The position numbers and the translations under genes are program-made. The notes under the pieces were generated by a model, which made no database searches, was not told where the DNA came from, and saw only the letters and a program-made list of their open reading frames with translations. A stretch of 64,000 bases of DNA from NCBI GenBank assembly GCA_002914845.1, contig JXTC01000477.1, positions 161,963-225,962 of the forward strand, given 5' to 3'. This stretch comes from Trema orientale (lineage: Eukaryota; Streptophyta; Magnoliopsida; Rosales; Cannabaceae). Positions 33,757 through 45,650 of the stretch are shown here, one piece after another; the first letter of the stretch is position 1, and every line of letters starts with the position of its first letter.

Positions 33757-34979
33757 ATTTCCATTTATGTTGATTTGTATTGTAAATTACTGCTTATGAA
33801 CCGATGTATTAAGGAAAAGCCACTAGGAAATATGGAAGATACTGAATCATACTTAGTTTCTCCTTCCCGTTATGTCATTGTATCCAAATATCAATTTTGA
33901 TAATAAATGGAAATGTCGTTGTATTCATGATCATTGAATAGGGAAAACGCTATCTAAGTTGTATGACAATCAAATAACGATAACAGATGACTATTAGTTG
34001 CACAGAGAAAGACTTCATTGTGCAATCAAATAAAGATAAAATGATAATTATTAGTTGCACAGAGAGAGTTCATCCACTATACAAGAAAAAATACGAACTA
34101 GTATATAACTCGGGTATGCATAAGAGGAAGAATAATAATCATGACGTCTTCGCCTGTATTCTGCCCAACAACGTTTCAGCAAATTTCAATCTAACGCTGT
34201 TCCTCAAACCAGTAGTCTCTACATCTGGATTCCTAATCAAATCATATGCGTTCTCCTGAGACTTTGGCACTGGTTCTTCGCCAAACTGGCAAACAATTTT
34301 TGGTCCGAAATGCAAGAAAATTCAGAACGAGAAAATCAAGTGTTATTAAGCAACACTTTCTATTTTTCTATAGGGAGAGTTTAATTTCATCTAGAGGGCC
34401 AAAATTGCTTTCCATTGTCTCCAAACCCTGACAAAGGAAGTTGGTCACCTTTCCCCACGACCGTAAGTAAGCACCTTTGTTTGCTGAAGCTTATTTAGCA
34501 TGGTCTCCGCCATTTGAAACTTAGAGGTCACATACAATAACCAGATAAAATGTGCAAGAGCTCCAAAAATAAGTAATGTCCAAGTTAGACTTCGTAGTGG
34601 TTCTTATTCAAAATAACAACACTTTATTGTCTTTTTTTCCCCTAATTATCTTCCATTATCCAATATATTAGAACAAACGCATGAGAGCAAGATAAGCAAT
34701 CAGAGGAAGTAAATAACCTGTTAGAGATGTCTTGATACTTCATAGTAATGATGGCTGCTCGCTGGAGTCCAGAAGCCAACACTCTTAAAGGTGTTTACTG
34801 CACCTTTCAGGTGGGTACAACGAAAAATTACGCATCTCACAAGTTTCAGCAATGAGCATTACGATGCAACCCTTTCAGGGTGAACAATATAACAGTGAGT
34901 AAATTTCTCCACTGTCCATATAGGATTTTTTGGTTTCAAGAGAACCTAAACATGATAGTAGGTTCCCCAATCCAGGTTT
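33757..34979. other. Spacer between convergent genes
   Basis: 3' UTRs of the plastid-protein gene (plus) and the PPR gene (minus). A near-duplicate phrase, GATGACTATTAGTTGCACAG at 33984 and ATGATAATTATTAGTTGCAC at 34040, shows a small local repeat (about 55-base spacing). No gene. Confidence 0.4.
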
Positions 34980-36919
34980 TCAATTCGATAGCAGGGTAGA
35001 ACCCTTTGCTTTCAGCTTAGATTCTAAACCAAAAAACTTCAATCCTGATACCACTAAATCTGCTGTCTTCTTCTTCATATGGTCAACTAGTATTTCATCA
35101 TACTGAATTGTCCTAGCTTCACTTAAAAGTTTGCGCTCCTTCAAGTTCGAAAAAATCTTCCGTGCCTCCTCAATCATCCCATGCTTACACATGCCAGAGA
35201 TAACAGCAGAGTATACAACATCATCTGGGGGACACCCTTCTTGCATCATCTCACTCAGTACTGCAAGGACCTCTGCAGCATCTCCAGATTTGCAAGCATG
35301 GAGAATGTTAAGAGCATATTTGAATTCCATAGGCCCACTTCTTACGCTGGCCAAGCAGTCGCGAACAAGCATCATAGCTGCATCAATCTCACCAATCTTG
35401 CATAGCCCTCTAGCAAGCGAACAATAGGCAGAAACAGAAGGAATACAAGATGTCTCAATTATCTTATTGTAACACACACAAGCCTCTTTGGCATTCTCGT
35501 CATCAACAAAACACTCAATTGCAACACTATAAGTCCATGAGTCTGGCTGAACATTCATATCTTTCATTTCATTTAAAAGCGATAGTGCCTTTGTTGCCAT
35601 CCCAATTCTGTGGAAAGCCTCCATAAGGATATTGTAGATTGCAACACTATAATAACCCCTGACTTTCAAGTCGTCAAACACTTCCAGGGCCATCTTTACT
35701 CTGTCCTCCTTCCCCACCAAAAAGGAGAAGAATTTGGAAAGATCATCCATGACAGAAACTCCCAATTTCTGCATCTGCACGAGCAACTCACAAAAATCAT
35801 CCATTTTTCTCGTCTCCGCATAAGACACCAAAATGGGACAAATAGTCACAAAGTTTGGTCCCAGACCCTCTTGAACTGTCACTCGGAAAAGCTTGTAAGC
35901 CTTATCAACCCGATTCACATTACACAATCCTTGAATAAGAGAATTATATATACCCAAATCTGCTCTATACCCAGACTCCATCAAATCCTTCAACAGATCG
36001 CAAGCCAACGCAACTTTCCCATCTCCCACAAACGCCTGAACCAATGTCCCATAAATAGCTCTATCAATCAAAATTCCCTTCTCCTTCATCTCCTTAAACA
36101 ATTCATGACCTTTCTCAACCCCCCCTCCTTTACACAACCCAATGATCAGAGTTGTATAAGCGATAACATCTGGTTCCACCTTGTCTCTCCTCATTTCCTT
36201 CCAAACCCGCAAAGAACCATCTAAGTTCCCCTCCGAAACCATCACCCGAATCATCGCTGTATAAGCAAACACATCCGGTTTGCACAAATTCACCCTCATC
36301 TTCTCCAAAACCTCCAACATCTCCTCAGTTCGACCAGACTTACAAAGACCCTTTATCAAGATCATGAAAGTAACACTCTCCTCCACCAGACCATCATCCT
36401 TGAAGTCCTCATAAACCGACAAAGCCAAATCTAAATAACCCGTTTTCACTAAAGCATCCATAATCCTATTATACAAGAAAACTCTGGGTTTAACCCCAAA
36501 TTTCTTCATCTTCTCATACACATAGTAAACCCTGAGACCCCTATTGGCATCAGAATGCATTCTAATAAGAATCTCAAACTGTTTCTCACTAGGAGGCCTT
36601 CCCTGAGATTCCATCAACTCCGGAACCTGGTCCGCAGACCGGTACCGGTTAGTCCGGTTCAGGCAATAAGCAAAAGCATTATACGAAGCATAATTATGCT
36701 TATAACCCTTTTGCTTACCGGCCCAATGGAAGAACTTGGAAGCTAAAGCGGGTTGAGTCTGTACCTTGAGGACCTCAGCCACGAGGTCAGGGGTGACGCG
36801 GCGGAGCTTCCTGAGCTCGGAAACCACAGGTGGGCCCCACTGGGACTGGTTCTTGCGGAAGGCGTCGACGATGAACCGGGCAATGGGGGAGAGAAAGGAG
36901 AGGGTCGGGGTGGTGGTGG
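34980..36919 (-). CDS. P-class pentatricopeptide repeat protein (5' end in assembly gap)
   Basis: Organelle-type RNA-binding protein. From the gap edge to the stop at 34980 there is one uninterrupted frame of about 645 residues, with no intron. About a dozen 35-residue PPR motifs are visible, e.g. KPRVFLYNRIMDALVKTGYL, KPDVFAYTAMIRVMVSEGNL, EPDVIAYTTLIIGLCKGGGV and PPDDVVYSAVISGMCKHGMI. No E, DYW, LAGLIDADG or SMR domain follows, so it is P class. The end reads VVSGLKFFGLESKLKAKGST. I think of the EMB3131/At4g20740 group, at low certainty. P-class PPRs stabilise or process specific mitochondrial or chloroplast transcripts. The start codon and targeting peptide are lost in the 608 N; an ATG just beyond the gap should not be taken as the start. 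Confidence 0.88.
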
Positions 36920-37527
36920 NNNNNNNNNNNNNNNNNNNNNNNNNNNNNNNNNNNNNNNNNNNNNNNNNNNNNNNNNNNNNNNNNNNNNNNNNNNNNNNNN
37001 NNNNNNNNNNNNNNNNNNNNNNNNNNNNNNNNNNNNNNNNNNNNNNNNNNNNNNNNNNNNNNNNNNNNNNNNNNNNNNNNNNNNNNNNNNNNNNNNNNNN
37101 NNNNNNNNNNNNNNNNNNNNNNNNNNNNNNNNNNNNNNNNNNNNNNNNNNNNNNNNNNNNNNNNNNNNNNNNNNNNNNNNNNNNNNNNNNNNNNNNNNNN
37201 NNNNNNNNNNNNNNNNNNNNNNNNNNNNNNNNNNNNNNNNNNNNNNNNNNNNNNNNNNNNNNNNNNNNNNNNNNNNNNNNNNNNNNNNNNNNNNNNNNNN
37301 NNNNNNNNNNNNNNNNNNNNNNNNNNNNNNNNNNNNNNNNNNNNNNNNNNNNNNNNNNNNNNNNNNNNNNNNNNNNNNNNNNNNNNNNNNNNNNNNNNNN
37401 NNNNNNNNNNNNNNNNNNNNNNNNNNNNNNNNNNNNNNNNNNNNNNNNNNNNNNNNNNNNNNNNNNNNNNNNNNNNNNNNNNNNNNNNNNNNNNNNNNNN
37501 NNNNNNNNNNNNNNNNNNNNNNNNNNN
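36920..37527. other. Assembly gap (608 N)
   Basis: A run of 608 unknown bases removes the N-terminus of the PPR gene. The real length may differ from 608. Confidence 1.
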
Positions 37528-38295
37528 TTTACTGAAATTAGGCCCAAAATTTGGTCATATTTCTATAAACCCACTAAAATTTAGTCAAGTACGAATGGTG
37601 AATGCATTTCTAGTGAAAATAATAAAACGTCTGGCTACTGGCATTTTCCCAATTAAGACATCAAAGGTTACATGAAAAGCATAACTTATGTTGATTCGTT
37701 AAGGATTATGGAACCATAAACTCTCAAATCATTTTCCAGCTATACAGACTGCAAACTACCTTTGTCTGCAAGAAAAGAGAGAACAAAGTCCCACAAAATT
37801 TTAAGCTTGTTTTCTCAAAGGGAAACATATCATATCCATAAGTGTTGAAGGCTCTCCCCAACAAAAATGAACAGTCCAGTCTAAATAAATAAGTAAAATA
37901 TCTTAAAGCATGTGCGAGTAAAAGAAAAAGAAATACAAAATACATTTACCACAATGGATCTTTTACTGGTAACAAAAAAATAGTTCCAGAAATTATCCAC
38001 TCGTTTCCCTTCTAAACAAAAAAAAAAAAAAAAAAAACATAATCCTTTGTGCAACGTTTTGGGAGGGGATTATGTCCATATCCCCTCTGGTGCTGTGCAA
38101 AACAGAGGACGGAGCATGGTTCTCGCTTATAGAAGATGACTCTAAACAAAAGACTTCACGATCTGAGGATGTATGCGAAACCAGATCATGCTATTCCATT
38201 CTTAAGATAGCTTCACATGATGGATAAATATCAGTTAGCAATTCCAAATATTATTTTGTTTACCGAAACAAGATATGTTCTCCTACATGGAGTAT
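37528..38295. other. PPR upstream DNA and 3' UTR of the WG/GW gene
   Basis: Holds the promoter/leader side of the PPR gene next to the gap and the 3' UTR of the minus-strand gene ending at 38296. No additional gene. Confidence 0.4.
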
Positions 38296-39815
38296 TCATG
38301 CAAAACTGACCCGCCTTTTATTGTTTCCCCTCCTCCAACTTGTTTGATTTTCATCTCCTCGAAACCTCGAGTTTCTGTAACCGGATACATTGTGATAAGA
38401 ACCATCCCTATTTCGGAAATCCTCACTCCACACTTCATGGCGACTGCCAGTTCTTCTAAAGTTGAAACCTCTGTTCTGGTTGCCATAATGGTTCCAGTGT
38501 TTCCCGCCCCTTGTATCTCCTCCATTGTCTCTCCATCCTCCATCTTTAAAAGCTCTACCATGTTGGCCAGAACTGTGCAACCAAGCATCGTCAATGTTCC
38601 CCATATTATTCGACTCCTGCTTGTTCAAGCCCCAAGCCTTGTCCCATGAACCCCATCCATCATCCTTCCTTGAGGCACAGCTCTGAAAGCCACGGTCCCA
38701 AGGATTTTCATTGTTGTCCCAATTCCTTTTATCGCAATCACTTGTATCCCAACCCCTTGATTGATTAACAAGGTTTTCACTCAAGTTCTGTCCCAATGAC
38801 TTCTTCCCCTGATCTCCCCACTCATTGTCCTTTGCATCTCTGTCACCCTGAGTAACGTTGCATCCCCAAGAATTGTCATTATTGTCTACTTTCTTTGAGA
38901 CACTAGAATGATTATTCCATTGGTTCCAGCCATTATCTTTACTTTCTGAAATTCCACTAGTCTCAGCATTGTTGCATTCCCAAGGATTAGCATTGTCAAC
39001 TGTATTTGTATAACCACCATCAGAAGGAGCAGAAGTTGAGTTTCTACTCTTCTTGTTTCTCCTCCACAGTTTGCCATTCCCTTCTTCCTCGTCAGGAACA
39101 AAGTACTCCTGATCCAATTCCTTCATCAGTTCAGGATCAAGAACAGGGTTCCAATCTATCTCATGAATGTAAATATCCGGGTCAGGAAGTGATATATCAC
39201 AACTTAAGCCCTTCATCTCTGCCCAAAACCGCTTTTTTGCATTCTGAAATGCCTCTTCAACAGCAGAATCATCCCATTCGAGAATACTTGTATGGCAGCA
39301 CATGAATTTCTTGGTATCTACTAACTTCCGCCATGGCACTCTTCCAATCACATAGCAGAATCTCTTTTCCCATGAAGGCACGTTATCTTGCAAAAACCAA
39401 CAAAAGAAAACTTTTAACTTATGGTAGAAGCACATTTTTCACGAGTTCTCAAAGTACAATTATCTTATTGTCGATAGCAATTGACAAAAAGAGAAGTTGC
39501 AAATATAAAAAAGCAAGGAAAGAAAATAAGACGTAATTCCATGGTTGCTTTTCACGTAAAAGTTTTCCTCTCAGTTTAGATGAGTACCTAATTCCAAGAA
39601 TAATTACACATTACTCTTTCCTACAATTCCTAAAACTAGTAATAACATGAATACGTATACAAATACATATATATATATAGGTTGTATATATATCCTATGC
39701 AAAATAACTCTAAGAGAAACATGAAGGCATTCAAAAGTTTTTATTTGCAAAATAACCTTCTTGAGCGACCAAAATTACACCGGAGTGACCGTAATATTAC
39801 ACTAAGCGACCAGTT

Positions 39816-39846
<31 letters not shown>

Positions 39847-40305
39847 GATAGTCGCTCGATGAAGGATTTTGCTAATAAAAATTTCTCTGTGTCATTTTGC
39901 CCAAATCCTCTCCTAAAGCACATTTGTATTCAAGTAATGTGTAATAAGCCAAAACAAAATAAAAAACCATCCATTTTTACTTCCTTTATCAGGTTCTTGT
40001 TCTGGGAATCGTATATTCTTTGGTTTCTTCACTCATTTCTATCGCAAATTTCCTTCAACCAAAACTTTCACTGATATCCGTTTTTATCTAAGGTTACTCC
40101 AAGAAATACAAGCAAAGTTTTTCTCTTTTTTAAATAAAATGCTCGAATTTCTTCTCAGGATTCAAACAGAATATCAACGTCAAAATTTTTACATATTACA
40201 AAAGCAATTACAGGGGGAACCCAATTCAAATAATTCATTACATATTAATAATTCTAACCAAAAACCCAATTCAAATAAAAGATCAAAAAATTCAAACACA
40301 TATAC

Positions 40306-40360
<55 letters not shown>

Positions 40361-40460
40361 CAGGGACAGGTTCTGAATCAAAAGGCACATGGGGAGGCCT
40401 CCATGGATTTTGTTGACGGAAGATTCTACGCGGCAGACGATGACTATCCCATTTGCCCAT
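38296..40460 (-). CDS. Plant-specific WG/GW-rich protein
   Basis: Two exons on the minus strand: 40460-40361 (starting MGKWDSHRLPRRIFRQQNPW) and 39386-38296. Donor CTG|GTACTC and acceptor GCAAG|ATAAC join in frame to 396 residues. The N-terminal 150 residues look folded: WEKRFCYVIGRVPWRKLVD, then ILEWDDSAVEEAFQNAKKRF, then LPDPDIYIHEIDWNPVLDPE. Residues from about 175 on are Asn/Gly/Asp/Ser-rich and packed with Trp next to Gly (NGWNQW, SWGCN, EWGDQ, RGWDT, DGWGSWDKAWGLN, GGWRD), ending in an Arg-rich tail (RRGNNKRRVSFA). Trp-Gly platforms can bind Argonaute; whether this one does is inference. I do not know a gene name. (AG)n tracts lie on both sides of exon 1. Confidence 0.82.
39815..39840. 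repeat. (TA)n microsatellite
   Basis: About 26 bases of uninterrupted TA in the long intron of the WG/GW gene. A likely length-variable site. Confidence 0.95.
40316..40357. repeat. (AG)n microsatellite at exon 1 donor
   Basis: 42 bases of AG, ending two bases from the splice donor (GTACTCTC on the minus strand). It therefore sits inside the first intron as a (CT)n tract directly after the donor. Confidence 0.95.
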
Positions 40461-40502
40461 TTAACCCAAATCTCAGAACCACAAGACTCTCTGACACACA
40501 CA

Positions 40503-40506
<4 letters not shown>

Positions 40507-40545
<39 letters not shown>
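40507..40545. repeat. (GA)n microsatellite in the 5' leader
   Basis: 39 bases of GA, (TC)n on the coding strand, about 50 bases before the ATG at 40460. Plant 5' UTRs and core promoters often carry such pyrimidine tracts; a regulatory role is possible. Confidence 0.95.
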
Positions 40546-40550
<5 letters not shown>

Positions 40551-40632
40551 CGTACAGGCTGAGTTAGGAGAAGAGGGTTATTCAGATTCAGATGATGTGA
40601 GAGGTGAGAAGTAACAGCACACAACTTTCTTA

Positions 40633-41191
40633 TTTATTCATGGGTTAATTACATTTTTCTACCCCACATTTTGGCGGTTCTTCGATTTATACCTCTTCAT
40701 TTTAGTTATTACAACATTAACCTTCACATTTTAAATTTCTTACATTCATACACATTCTAGGTCAACTACTACTAATTTTGGCCTACAAACTTACGATAAT
40801 ACTTTTTAGAATTTACTTTTTAAGGAAATACCTTTAGCATTTAAAAGAGTGTATTTAGAAATTAAATCTAATAATCAAAATCAAAAAGGCGAAAAAAAAA
40901 ACAATGTCTTTTCTTTATTAAAATTCAATTTATAGCAATTTTTAATATTTGTTCTGTTAATCATTAATTAATATTTAAAAAAAAAATTAATTGATTTCAA
41001 AAAATGTATCAAATTTTATAAGGGCATTCAGTCAGCTTTTTTGGTCAAAATAGGTTTTGACTTATAAAAAATATAAATTTGACAAAATCTTGAAATATGA
41101 AGGCTAATGCTAATAATACAAAAAATCAGGGTACAAATCGAACAAATAGCCAAAATATAAGATATAAAAATATAAATAATCCTTTATTCAT
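40633..41191. mobile_element. Mutator-like MITE with perfect 9-bp TSD
   Basis: Element 40642-41182 (541 bp), flanked by identical TTTATTCAT at 40633-40641 and 41183-41191. The ends are GGGTTAATTACATTTTTCTA and, reverse-complemented, GGATTATTTATATTTTTATA. The arms stay similar for about 100 bases, sharing ATTTTGGC, TTCGATTT and ACATTAACCTTC/GCATTAGCCTTC. No coding region. The first bases resemble the element at 25150. Confidence 0.8.
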
Positions 41192-44100
41192 TCATTTTTT
41201 ATGGCGACTTTCTAATTTATTTATCACTTAGTGTTGTTAATGACACTAAAATACCCTTAAGTCTAGATTTTTTGCAGAATTTAACATGATATTTAACTTT
41301 CATATATTAATAGTAGAATAATTAGCTGTTTTACACTTTGATATTTACTTTTGGTATGAATTTGTACCTTACTTTTAACTTTATACTTAATTGCCTCCTA
41401 TATGGGAAAATCGTTATTCTTTTGCCTTGGAATGCTAACATCGTTAGAAAACCATCAAAGGGTAAAAGCCAAATAGTAATTTCATCTTCTAAAGAGTTAA
41501 AAATGCTTTTTCTGGTTTTTTTAATGGAAATTTTCAAATTGCTAGTTTCTATAGTTAAAAAATTAAATAGATGAAAGAGTGATAAAATAACAATTTTTCA
41601 CATTGTTCAATTAAAAAAATAAAAACAAAAAAAGCGCATGAAATTTGGAATTGCAATATAATCCATGGTTATGGGCATCCGTGGTAATCCAATCCGAACA
41701 CAGAGGGAAAAAACTGCTCAAACAGGGAAATTGACTAGACCATGTACTAACCGCACCATTAATTTGTGAGTACTATGCGCGGACGATATTAGCATAATCC
41801 AACATTGTACCTGTCCTGAAATATATATCCACATAAGTTATTATACATATAGATATGTATTTAATTTTATACTACTTATATTTATATATCTTTAGTAAAA
41901 TAATAAGTTTGTAGAGTTATATGTACTTATATATATATTTAAATTTTAGAATTTAAAAATTATTTAGTATATTTTTATTATTTAATATTTTGTCAATTAT
42001 AAAAAAAAATTAGTATTTTTATTTTAATTTTTTTTTCTTATTTTGTCATTATCAATGGATAATAGGTAATCATGGTTTTTCCTATTATCCGTTTGTTAAT
42101 CCTGCTGTCGTTCCCTCATCTATAACAATTGTTAATCTAGCATATATGGTATTGCGATTGGCCTTTGAGGATGGGAATATTAATTAATCAAAAGTAGTCC
42201 TAGAAAATTCACTTTGGCCCAAATTACTAGTCGAATCCATTTTAGAGATGAGCTTTAGGACTTGGACATGGCTACGAGTAATTTGGGTCAAAATGGTCTT
42301 TTAAAAATATCTCTAAGATGAATTTTCTTTTTGACTAGTCATAAAAGTTATGATTTTTTATGACATCTTTATTTACGATCACAAAAATCAATAGTCATAA
42401 TTTTTTACGATTACTAGTCATAAGAGGTTACACGTAATAAATTTAAAAGAAATGTCCAACTCACTTAATGACAAAAATAGAAATATAACATATTCCACAA
42501 CCAAAGCTTTAAAAGAAGTGGACATTTAGCCATAACTAGACATCTACTGAAAACTAATTTAAAAAATTGGTCATCCACCAAGTTTTCTCAAAATTTTACC
42601 TATGTGTAAAGTTATATCAATGGTATACGTATTGAAATATATACCGACTTTAAAGTATAAATTTTAGTCATAAAATGTATACAATTTCATGTATAAAATA
42701 CATAAATACACGTTTTCTTAAGCATATTTTCATTATTTTCATAAATATCTGTTTTCTATTTTTGTTTCATAAATACCCATTTTTATACTTGATCCAACTT
42801 TTTATGATTAATCTTTAAAAAAATTAGGAAATTAACCTGGGTAGTAAATTTGGTACAAAATGACTTTTTTAATAGCATTTTTCAAATTGATATTTCTAGT
42901 AGTGTCACAAATTATGTGATGAAGGGTCACAATTCGTCACACAATTTGTGACTATAAATTATGACTTTTTAAAAATTAATCAATAGTCACAAATTGTGTG
43001 ACCCTCCATCACATGGGGTCACAAAAGACTAAAATAATACTAGAAAAAACATTCTTCAAAACACTTCTAAAAGAATCATTTTAGTCAAATTACTGCTATT
43101 TGTGTCAATTTCTCAAAAAAATCATTTTAACCCATATTACTCGAGAAAAGGACATAGGTAAGACTAGTTTGTGCCAAAATAACTTTTTGTGCATCTTTTA
43201 AAAATGAGATTTTTAGGAGTGTCAATAACTTATTTACCTATGGCCAAGTCCGAAATTCATGTGCTTTCATCTATCCATGTCATTTCAATTCGAATGACAA
43301 TTCGATCGATACTTATTGTACTACTTTATCTCCTAAACTTTTAACTCAAGGAGTATGCTACCCCAAATTTTGCTATGGTTCCATTTTTGGCACTTAGATA
43401 GAATTTCATCATTAAAAAAAAAATGAAGGGATTTGAATCTTAAACCTCAATATTCAGGCCAAGTATGAGACTACAGAATCTTATTCAATTCAAAAGGCAT
43501 TATAATCAATTTATAACAAAATAAAAATATTTAAGGGTTAATTTCACTAATAGTTCTCGAATATGGTAATTATACTACCTTCCCTCGAATTTTAAACTCA
43601 TATAGTAAACTACCCAAATTTTGTATTGTTGCAAGGTCAGCCCCCCAACCAAAACGAGTGGCGGAGCCACGCTAAGGTAAGGGGGCATATACCTGCCTTG
43701 GATTTTTGGAAAAAATCCTTACATTATATATATAGTATTTATAAGTTAAATCAATTAACTCATAGGTTTCTTTTCATTAAATTTAAATTTTCTATATTTA
43801 ACCTATTTAAAATTAAGTTAATTATTTCTCTAATCATTAAATATCATCTATCTATTTACTTTTAAATTTTTTATAATTTATCTTAATAATCTCTTTTGCC
43901 TCTATATTTTTTTTTCTCACTAACTTTTATCAACGACTTATTTTTTTCTTAAAATTTATTGGTAGCAATTGTTATATCATATTAGGCAATGTATAAAATT
44001 GGAAAAAATAGTTTTATGACGGATACATATGATATTTGTGTGCATTTATACATATATTTTTTTGGTAGATTGGTCTATTAGAAAATTATATTTCCTAATA

Positions 44101-44479
44101 ATAATAGACCACATATTTAACAACTGTATTGAGCCATGTTATTTCTAAATAGACCCAGTTTAAGTGGTTTATTAGGTAGGATCTGAATATCCAAATGGTA
44201 AAGATACAGATATTGATACCCTGTTAGTACTATCCAACTGATGGGCCCGTGATCTGCACTCACGGGGAGGAGCACGTCCGAGGCAGGAGACATGTAGGGC
44301 CCGTGAGCTTGCAGCTGGCGCAGAGTGCCTATAAGGCGGTCGGATCGTGTGTGGACCTAATTCTGTGCATCCAGTTGCTGTCGCTAATAAAATACTGCCA
44401 CTTCATGAACTAAAAGTCAACCTTTCCTTCAGCTAATCATAGCCCCAGAACGTCCTGAGCTCACGCGTTTCATGCCGCA
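41192..44479. other. AT-rich spacer with repeat debris
   Basis: No gene. Contents: dispersed repeat copy 2 (42880-43150); related inverted words (GACTAGTCATAA, TAATTTGGGTCAAAATGG) at 42200-42420; a possible truncated MITE end at 43538 (GGGTTAATTTCACTAATAGT); and a GTGGCGGAGCCAC word at 43660, common at plant transposon ends. Around 44230-44470 it becomes GC-richer, possibly part of the following LTR. Confidence 0.4.
42880..43150 (-). repeat. Dispersed foldback repeat (copy 2)
   Basis: Reverse complement matches 15085-15270. The interior has inverted words: GTCACAAATTATGTGATGAAG near 42905 against CACAAATTGTGTGACCCTCC near 42985, and GTCACACAATTTGTGACTAT. It can therefore fold into a hairpin. 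Probably a non-autonomous transposon remnant; class unknown. Confidence 0.55.
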
Positions 44480-45650
44480 TGTGATAATTCGTCTATTATC
44501 AGATTTTGCATAAGAACCGTGAGGAAAAGGAAAAAAAGAAAAGAGAATAAATTGGGAAATGCCGCATCACTTTACCAATCAAAATACAGCTTTGGAATCC
44601 ATAAATAATTGGGAAACAATCTCTTTTTAGCTATAAAAAGGCTACGGGACAGAGAGAAAAATACACCATTTTAGAGAGAGAAATACTGTAGTCTAGAGAG
44701 AGAGTCAGTGGGAGACAGAATAATGGAGTGGAGTCTTTTCAACTGCGGGATTTCTCTGTTTGATTTTATTTTTTCTGTTTTAGTTTTTATTTATTTAATT
44801 ATGAAATAGATTTTGTTTTTAGGATGTCAATGGATCCTGACTATGAATCTTAATTTTTCTTAGTTTATTTTTAATTCCAATTTTCATTACATTACTAAGT
44901 GTTTATTCTATTTGTGCTTAATACTTTTGATTGACTTGATCACCCAATTAATTGATTAGGAATTTCTATACTGAATTGGAAGAAGAGGTTTAGAATATGT
45001 CTATGAATAGAATAACATAAATTGTATGGGATAGGAATATACTCATAGGTTTATGCAATTTTAATAGAAATCATAGAACTTAATAAATCTTTTGCTTAAT
45101 TCAATTTGCATAGGAATATAGTAAATTATTAAGTGAAGATATTATTACTAAGTCTTGGAAAAGATTAGTAATGTACATTAGGATATTCTAATTAGCACTT
45201 GGGTAAAGTAATTGGATTAGAAAGAAGCAATAGAAAATTAAGAGGATTGGGAAGGTGAAGTTGGTGTCCTAGGTTGTCTTGCATTGATATTTTTCTCTAT
45301 TTATTTTCCTGTTATTTATTTGTTTAAGTATTTTTATTTTTATTTTTATTTTCTTTATTAGTTTTTTTAATTTTAAATTCTTTATTTTTGAATTATAATT
45401 TGTTAGATAAAATTAGGGTTAATCTAATTTCAGTAATTAGTAGGAAATTTTAGTTATTCAATCTCCGTGGGACGATATCTTTACTTATCATTATATTACT
45501 TATTCGCGATATTGTGCACTTGCAATTATTTTCACAACAGGTTTTTGGCGCCGTTACCAAGGATTGTTTTAATTGAATTTTCTTTTACTAATATTGATAC
45601 AAATAACCTTAGTCTTAATTTAGCTTTTTCTTTAGTTTTTTTTAATCACC

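Noticed and set aside
35610-36224. 204-residue plus-strand frame
   Set aside because: Antisense shadow of the PPR repeats.
36753-37584. Long plus-strand frames crossing the gap
   Set aside because: They exist only because N codons hide stops; the real gene is the minus-strand PPR.
40139-40624. Frames with long Arg-Glu or Leu-Ser runs
   Set aside because: Translations of the (GA)n/(TC)n microsatellites around exon 1 of the WG/GW gene.
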